From JASFQI01 sp050115555 (GTDB lineage: Bacteria > Desulfobacterota > DSM-4660 > Desulfatiglandales > HGW-15), in the NCBI GenBank assembly GCA_050115555.1, contig JASFQI010000203.1, positions 1-8,813 of the forward strand: a DNA stretch of 8,813 nucleotides, given 5' to 3'. Below are positions 6,599 through 8,813 of the stretch, one piece after another. Numbering within the stretch: the first letter of the stretch is position 1; each line of letters opens with the position of its first letter. Under the pieces are notes generated by a model. It worked only from the letters and a program-made list of their open reading frames with translations. It made no database searches and was not told the DNA's origin. A program made the translations under genes and the position numbers.

Positions 6599-7561
6599 AT
6601 GAAACACAACGGATTTTCTCATTGGAGTCTTTTAGGGATGGCGGTTCTTCTTTTTCTGGCCGCATGTGCCCCTTCGACAGGAAACCGGCAGCCCCGGGGC
6701 CGAACCGCGCAAGAACAGGAATCAGAGGATATCCTGGCCCGCGTAGGTGAACGGCTCATTTCGGTAACCGAATTCAAGGAACGGTTTGATGCGACTTCAG
6801 GCCCGGCGGGAACTCTCGAGGAGCAAAAGGGAAAAGCCCTCGATCGGATGGTGCTCACGACCCTTATGGCCCTCGAAGCGAGAGCTGAAAAAATCGACAG
6901 GGAAGAAGCGGTTGCCAATGCACTCCGGACGATCACGGACAAGGCCCTGGCCCTGGAGTATTACAACAGGAAGATCCGGCCGGAGCTGACGGCGGGCGAC
7001 GCGGAAATCCAGGACTATTATCACCGTCACATGGATGAATTCACAACCCCCGCCAAGGTGAAGGTCCGGCATATCCTGGCGGGCGTAGGACCGGACGCCT
7101 CTGCGGAAGCATGGGCCCGGGCCGAAGAGAAGGCCCGCGGCCTGAAAAAGGAAATCGACGACGGGGCGGATTTTGCGGCCCTTGCCAGGGAACATTCGGA
7201 TGACCAATGGACAAGGGCCAAAGGAGGCCTCTTAAGGGGTATGACTTTTTCCTATGTCACGAAAGACAACCTGCCGACCGGGTTCCCTGAGGACGTTTTT
7301 TCCCTGGAGCAGGGAGAAATCAGCGATCCGGTCCGGGGCGCCAGGGGCTATCACATTATCAAAGTCGAGGCAAAGCAACCGGAGCGGATACGCACCCTGG
7401 ATCAAGCCGGGCCGGAGATCCAGCGCCTGCTCGAGACGCGGAAATACGATGACGTTTTAATGCAGACCGTCCAACGGCTCAAGGAAAAATATGGGGTCGT
7501 CCTGCATACGGATCGCCTTGCATCCGTGAAAATTGAAAACAGGGCAAAAAGGAAAGGGTGA
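6599..7561 (+). CDS. PpiC/parvulin-type peptidyl-prolyl isomerase lipoprotein
   Basis: 320 aa, ATG with a strong GGAGGA five bases upstream. A signal peptide ends in the lipobox L-A-A-C (Cys23) followed by Ala, which favours the outer membrane. A helical N-terminal region (about 42-150; VGERLISVTEFKERF, then EEAVANALRT) resembles the chaperone part of SurA/PrsA-like isomerases. The parvulin domain spans about 152-256: VKVRHIL with His158, FAALAREHSDD (192-202), KGGLLRGM (208-215), VFSLEQGEISDPV (233-245) and GYHIIKV with His252. Family role: cis-trans isomerisation of X-Pro bonds and holding of proteins in the periplasm. Placed 20 bases after five pilin-like genes, it probably assists their folding or stability (inference). 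The C-terminus KIENRAKRKG is encoded by purine-rich repeat-like sequence. Confidence 0.92.
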   Translation: MKHNGFSHWSLLGMAVLLFLAACAPSTGNRQPRGRTAQEQESEDILARVGERLISVTEFKERFDATSGPAGTLEEQKGKALDRMVLTTLMALEARAEKIDREEAVANALRTITDKALALEYYNRKIRPELTAGDAEIQDYYHRHMDEFTTPAKVKVRHILAGVGPDASAEAWARAEEKARGLKKEIDDGADFAALAREHSDDQWTRAKGGLLRGMTFSYVTKDNLPTGFPEDVFSLEQGEISDPVRGARGYHIIKVEAKQPERIRTLDQAGPEIQRLLETRKYDDVLMQTVQRLKEKYGVVLHTDRLASVKIENRAKRKG

Positions 7562-7611
7562 AGGTAAGCCCATGCCCGTCGTGTGCGGGATTTACGACGA
7601 AGGGATTGGGA

Positions 7612-7673
7612 AAGCGAGAAAGCGGGAAACACCCGCCCGCTCACCTGGCCGCTTTCTCACCTGCCCTGTTTTC
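7612..7673. repeat. Purine-rich repeat in both orientations between convergent genes
   Basis: The plus strand carries AAGCGAGAAAGCGGG (7612-7626). The minus strand carries GAAAACAGGGCAGGTGAGAA, AGCGGCCAGG and TGAGCGGGCGGG (about 7634-7673). The minus copy encodes the last residues and the stop codon of the small membrane protein. The 12-mer GAAAACAGGGCA on the minus strand (7662-7673) also occurs on the plus strand at 7535-7546, in the tail of the isomerase gene. Confidence 0.6.
7616..7658. terminator. Inverted repeat, possible bidirectional terminator
   Basis: GAGAAAGCGG (7616-7625) and CCGCTTTCTC (7649-7658) are a perfect 10-bp inverted repeat with a 23-nt loop. It lies where the isomerase gene (plus) and the small membrane protein gene (minus) converge. 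The minus-strand stop is inside the loop. There is no clean T run on either side, so termination is inferred mainly from position. Confidence 0.4.
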
Positions 7674-7895
7674 TCCCTTTTCCAGGACCTCGGTAGGCAC
7701 GGGCAGCAGGGCCGTGGAGGGAGGCAGGTTCTGCTTGGTGTAGCGCACCACCCGGATGACGCCCACCAGCACGATCAGCAGCACGACGATCAACAGGATT
7801 TTAATCATCTTCTGTCTTGCGGTGGGTTTGCCTTTAAAAGACGGCGTTCCCGTCTCAATACGTTTGCCTGACAGGCTTTCCTTCTGATCCTTCAT
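7641..7895 (-). CDS. Small single-pass membrane protein, unknown function
   Basis: 84 aa from the ATG at 7895, chosen because GAGGAG lies five bases upstream on the minus strand. The frame is open to a TTG at 7976, but that extension would run through a promoter-like sequence and the CTGACACCTGAA repeat. The N-terminus is hydrophilic and basic (MKDQKESLSGKRIE...TARQK), so probably cytoplasmic. One transmembrane helix spans about 31-50 (IKILLIVVLLIVLVGVIRVV), followed by a short tail with a Pro-rich segment (NLPPSTALLPVPTEV). The last residues, EKGENRAGEKAAR, and the TGA stop come from the purine-rich repeat. I do not recognise the family. It points towards the parvulin gene and has its own promoter-like sequence, so it is not part of the pilin operon. 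Confidence 0.7.
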   Translation of the reverse strand: MKDQKESLSGKRIETGTPSFKGKPTARQKMIKILLIVVLLIVLVGVIRVVRYTKQNLPPSTALLPVPTEVLEKGENRAGEKAAR

Positions 7896-7947
7896 TTGTC
7901 TCCTCAATTGCGTCTCCTGACACCTGAATATCGGTTCTCGAAACGGA

Positions 7948-7976
7948 ATCATAAGCCACGCCGCCGGGAGGATCAA
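7948..7976 (-). promoter_or_regulatory. Candidate sigma70-type promoter of the small membrane protein gene
   Basis: On the minus strand TTGATC (7971-7976) and TATGAT (7948-7953) are separated by exactly 17 bases. The start codon lies about 50 bases downstream. Spacing is ideal; the -35 matches four of six consensus bases and the -10 five of six. Confidence 0.45.
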
Positions 7977-7999
7977 TCCAAACCCGGAGGAAAGGAAGC

Positions 8000-8077
8000 A
8001 TGTTTATTGAATTTGGGTGCAGAAGAGTGAAAACCGATGAACCTGGAGCAATTGAGATTCAATTACATTTGATATAA
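8000..8077 (+). CDS. Possible 25-aa small ORF upstream of feoA
   Basis: ATG with GGAGG nine bases upstream (GGAGGAAAGGAAGC then ATG) opens a 25-codon frame, MFIEFGCRRV...IQLHLI, ending at TAA 8075-8077. The ribosome binding site is among the best in the window. However, the frame ends inside the putative feoA -10 box, so it would need its own upstream promoter, which I could not find. It may be chance. Confidence 0.2.
   Translation: MFIEFGCRRVKTDEPGAIEIQLHLI
8051..8072. promoter_or_regulatory. AT-rich overlapping palindromes at the feoA promoter, possible operator
   Basis: ATTGA-GAT-TCAAT (8051-8063) and TCAA-N6-TTGA (8059-8072) are overlapping dyads lying between the -35 and -10 boxes. An iron regulator such as Fur would be expected here by function. 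The sequence does not match the classical GATAATGATAATCATTATC Fur box well, so the regulator is unassigned. Confidence 0.35.
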
Positions 8078-8078
8078 T
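8052..8078 (+). promoter_or_regulatory. Extended -10 promoter for feoAB
   Basis: TGATATAAT (8070-8078) is a perfect extended -10 (TGN-TATAAT). TTGAGA (8052-8057) lies 15 bases before the -10 hexamer, shorter than the optimal 17, which the extended -10 would compensate. Transcription would start near 8085 and give a leader of about 75 nt before feoA. Confidence 0.6.
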
Positions 8079-8097
8079 AACTTCTTCAGGCCGATCC

Positions 8098-8132
8098 GGA
8101 GGGTTCTTCTGGATCCGACAGGGATTCCCTCC
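8098..8132 (+). promoter_or_regulatory. Possible stem in the feoA leader
   Basis: GGAGGG (8098-8103) can pair with CCCTCC (8127-8132). CCAGGAGAC is directly repeated at 8131-8139 and 8146-8154; the second copy contains the feoA ribosome binding site. The structure is short and may be chance. Confidence 0.2.
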
Positions 8133-8159
8133 AGGAGACCGGTTACCAGGAGACATCCC

Positions 8160-8420
8160 ATGAAAAAAGCAGAGACCACCCCCCTGCCGGACCTGGAAGC
8201 AGGACAGAGCGGGACGGTGAAAACCCTGAACTGCGGGCCCGGATTCATCAACCGCATGGCGGCCATGGGGCTCAGCCCCGGTGCGCGGGTCACGGTTACG
8301 CAGAATTTCAAGAAGCGACCCCTGATCATCATGGCCCGCTCGACCTTCATCGCCCTAAGTCGAACAGAGGCGGGGTCCGTGCTCGTAGTGAAAAAAGAAC
8401 ATGCGCAGGTGAGCAGGTGA
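8160..8420 (+). CDS. feoA: FeoA, ferrous iron transport accessory protein
   Basis: 86 aa, ATG with AGGAG seven bases upstream. The sequence has the FeoA small SH3-like fold pattern: a start PDLEAGQSGTVKTLNCG, the core FINRMAAMGLSPGARVTVTQN (split about residues 30-49), then PLIIMARSTFIALSRTEAGSVLVV. FeoA is a cytosolic partner of the FeoB ferrous-iron permease. It is immediately followed by feoB (25-base gap), forming the usual feoAB operon. The last residues KKEHAQVSR and the TGA stop fall in a purine-rich repeat, so the tail beyond the conserved domain may be a repeat-derived addition. Confidence 0.92.
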   Translation: MKKAETTPLPDLEAGQSGTVKTLNCGPGFINRMAAMGLSPGARVTVTQNFKKRPLIIMARSTFIALSRTEAGSVLVVKKEHAQVSR

Positions 8421-8430
8421 GAAAGGAAAG
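8403..8430 (+). repeat. Purine-rich repeat, copy at the feoA-feoB junction
   Basis: GCGCAGGTGAGCAGGTGAGA followed by AAGGAAAG. It has two tandem GCAGGTGAG units. The second supplies the TGA stop of feoA (8418-8420). Confidence 0.6.
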
Positions 8431-8445
8431 ACGAGAGACAATATA

Positions 8446-8813
8446 ATGACAGAGAAAAGCGGAAACACAAGCATCATTGCTCTTGCCGGACAGCCCAATG
8501 TGGGGAAATCCACGGTCTTCAACGCGCTGACCGGTTTGCACCAGCACGTGGGCAACTGGCCGGGAAAGACCGTGGCCCGGAAGACCGGATCCTTCCATGT
8601 CAACGGCAGCGCATACAGTGTCGTGGATCTGCCGGGGACCTACAGCCTGAGCGCCAACTCCGCGGAGGAAGTCATTGCCCGCGACTTCGTGGTCCGGGAA
8701 AAACCCGATGTGGTGGTGGCCGTGGCCAATGCCGCGGCCCTGGAGCGGAGTCTGTTCCTGGTGACCGAACTGCTGGCCCTGGACGCACCCGTGATCGTGG
8801 CCTTGAACATGAT
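8446..8813 (+). CDS. feoB: FeoB, ferrous iron permease, N-terminal G domain (truncated by window end)
   Basis: 122 complete codons from ATG 8446; the gene runs off the window. The GTPase motifs are clear: G1 GQPNVGKS (15-22), the FeoB-typical HVGNWPGKTV (34-43; switch region), G3 DLPGTYSL (61-68), and the start of G4 at ALNM (119-122), where the window ends. FeoB is the inner-membrane Fe(II) transporter with a cytosolic GTP-binding regulatory domain, used mainly under anoxic conditions. A segment usually reading like VVDATNLERNLYL is here VANAAALERSLFL, with Asn where Asp is common. The ribosome binding site is poor (GAGAG about ten bases upstream). Confidence 0.95.
   Translation, partial: MTEKSGNTSIIALAGQPNVGKSTVFNALTGLHQHVGNWPGKTVARKTGSFHVNGSAYSVVDLPGTYSLSANSAEEVIARDFVVREKPDVVVAVANAAALERSLFLVTELLALDAPVIVALNM

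Noticed and set aside
7896..7976. 27-residue N-terminal extension of the small membrane protein from TTG 7976
   Set aside because: The extension overlaps a good -35/-10 promoter and the CTGACACCTGAA repeat, while ATG 7895 has a strong GAGGAG five bases upstream.
637..8430. Purine-rich repeats as a CRISPR array
   Set aside because: Copies are degenerate, kilobases apart, variable in length and located at gene junctions, without regular spacers.

Overview
The window looks like chromosomal DNA of an anaerobic Gram-negative bacterium, most likely a Desulfobacterota (deltaproteobacterial) lineage. This is inferred from four things: a PEP-CTERM-type sorting tail of the VPIP...LLGLFGIRRR kind, a lipoprotein with a canonical lipobox, a feoAB ferrous-iron uptake locus, and GC-rich genes separated by degenerate purine-rich repeats. 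No rRNA, tRNA, CRISPR array, transposase or phage gene was seen.

Layout. (a) 1-501: the 3' part of a secreted PEP-CTERM-like surface protein, followed by a strong hairpin (583-617). (b) 768-6578: five consecutive same-strand genes for prepilin-like proteins. Each has a short or basic leader, a prepilin peptidase-type site, one hydrophobic helix, and then a motif (I/V/F)-x-x-A-(hydrophobic)2-(G/S). Three of them (genes 1, 3 and 5) carry a C-terminal LGAD/YGAD...GG...DI loop like the calcium loop of the type II secretion major pseudopilin GspG, and all three continue about 100 residues or more beyond the point where GspG normally ends. Gene 2 lacks the Glu at position 5 and resembles PilX/GspK-like minor subunits. 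Gene 4 stops just where the calcium loop should begin. Gene 3 (580 aa) contains an insert with 18 cysteines in 136 residues. (c) 6599-7561: a PpiC/parvulin-type prolyl isomerase lipoprotein in the same apparent operon. (d) 7641-7895, minus strand: a small single-span membrane protein, convergent with the isomerase gene. (e) 8160-8813: feoA and the 5' part of feoB, with a recognisable extended -10 promoter upstream.

How the genes may fit together (inference). The five prepilin-like proteins look like divergent paralogues from tandem duplication. They could form the tip, minor or major subunits of one dedicated pseudopilus or pilus. The parvulin lipoprotein is well placed to help fold their periplasmic domains. 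No assembly ATPase, platform protein, prepilin peptidase or secretin lies in the window, so the machine they serve is unknown.

The most unusual DNA-level feature is a degenerate purine-rich repeat, roughly AGCAGGTGAGAAAGCGGG with variants, at nearly every gene junction. It often supplies the stop codon of the gene before, and twice the GTG start of the next prepilin gene. It also encodes parts of the N-terminal leaders or C-terminal tails of several proteins. A second repeat type, CTGACACCTGAAACC and its inverse, forms a hairpin before gene 2 and recurs in part near 7917.
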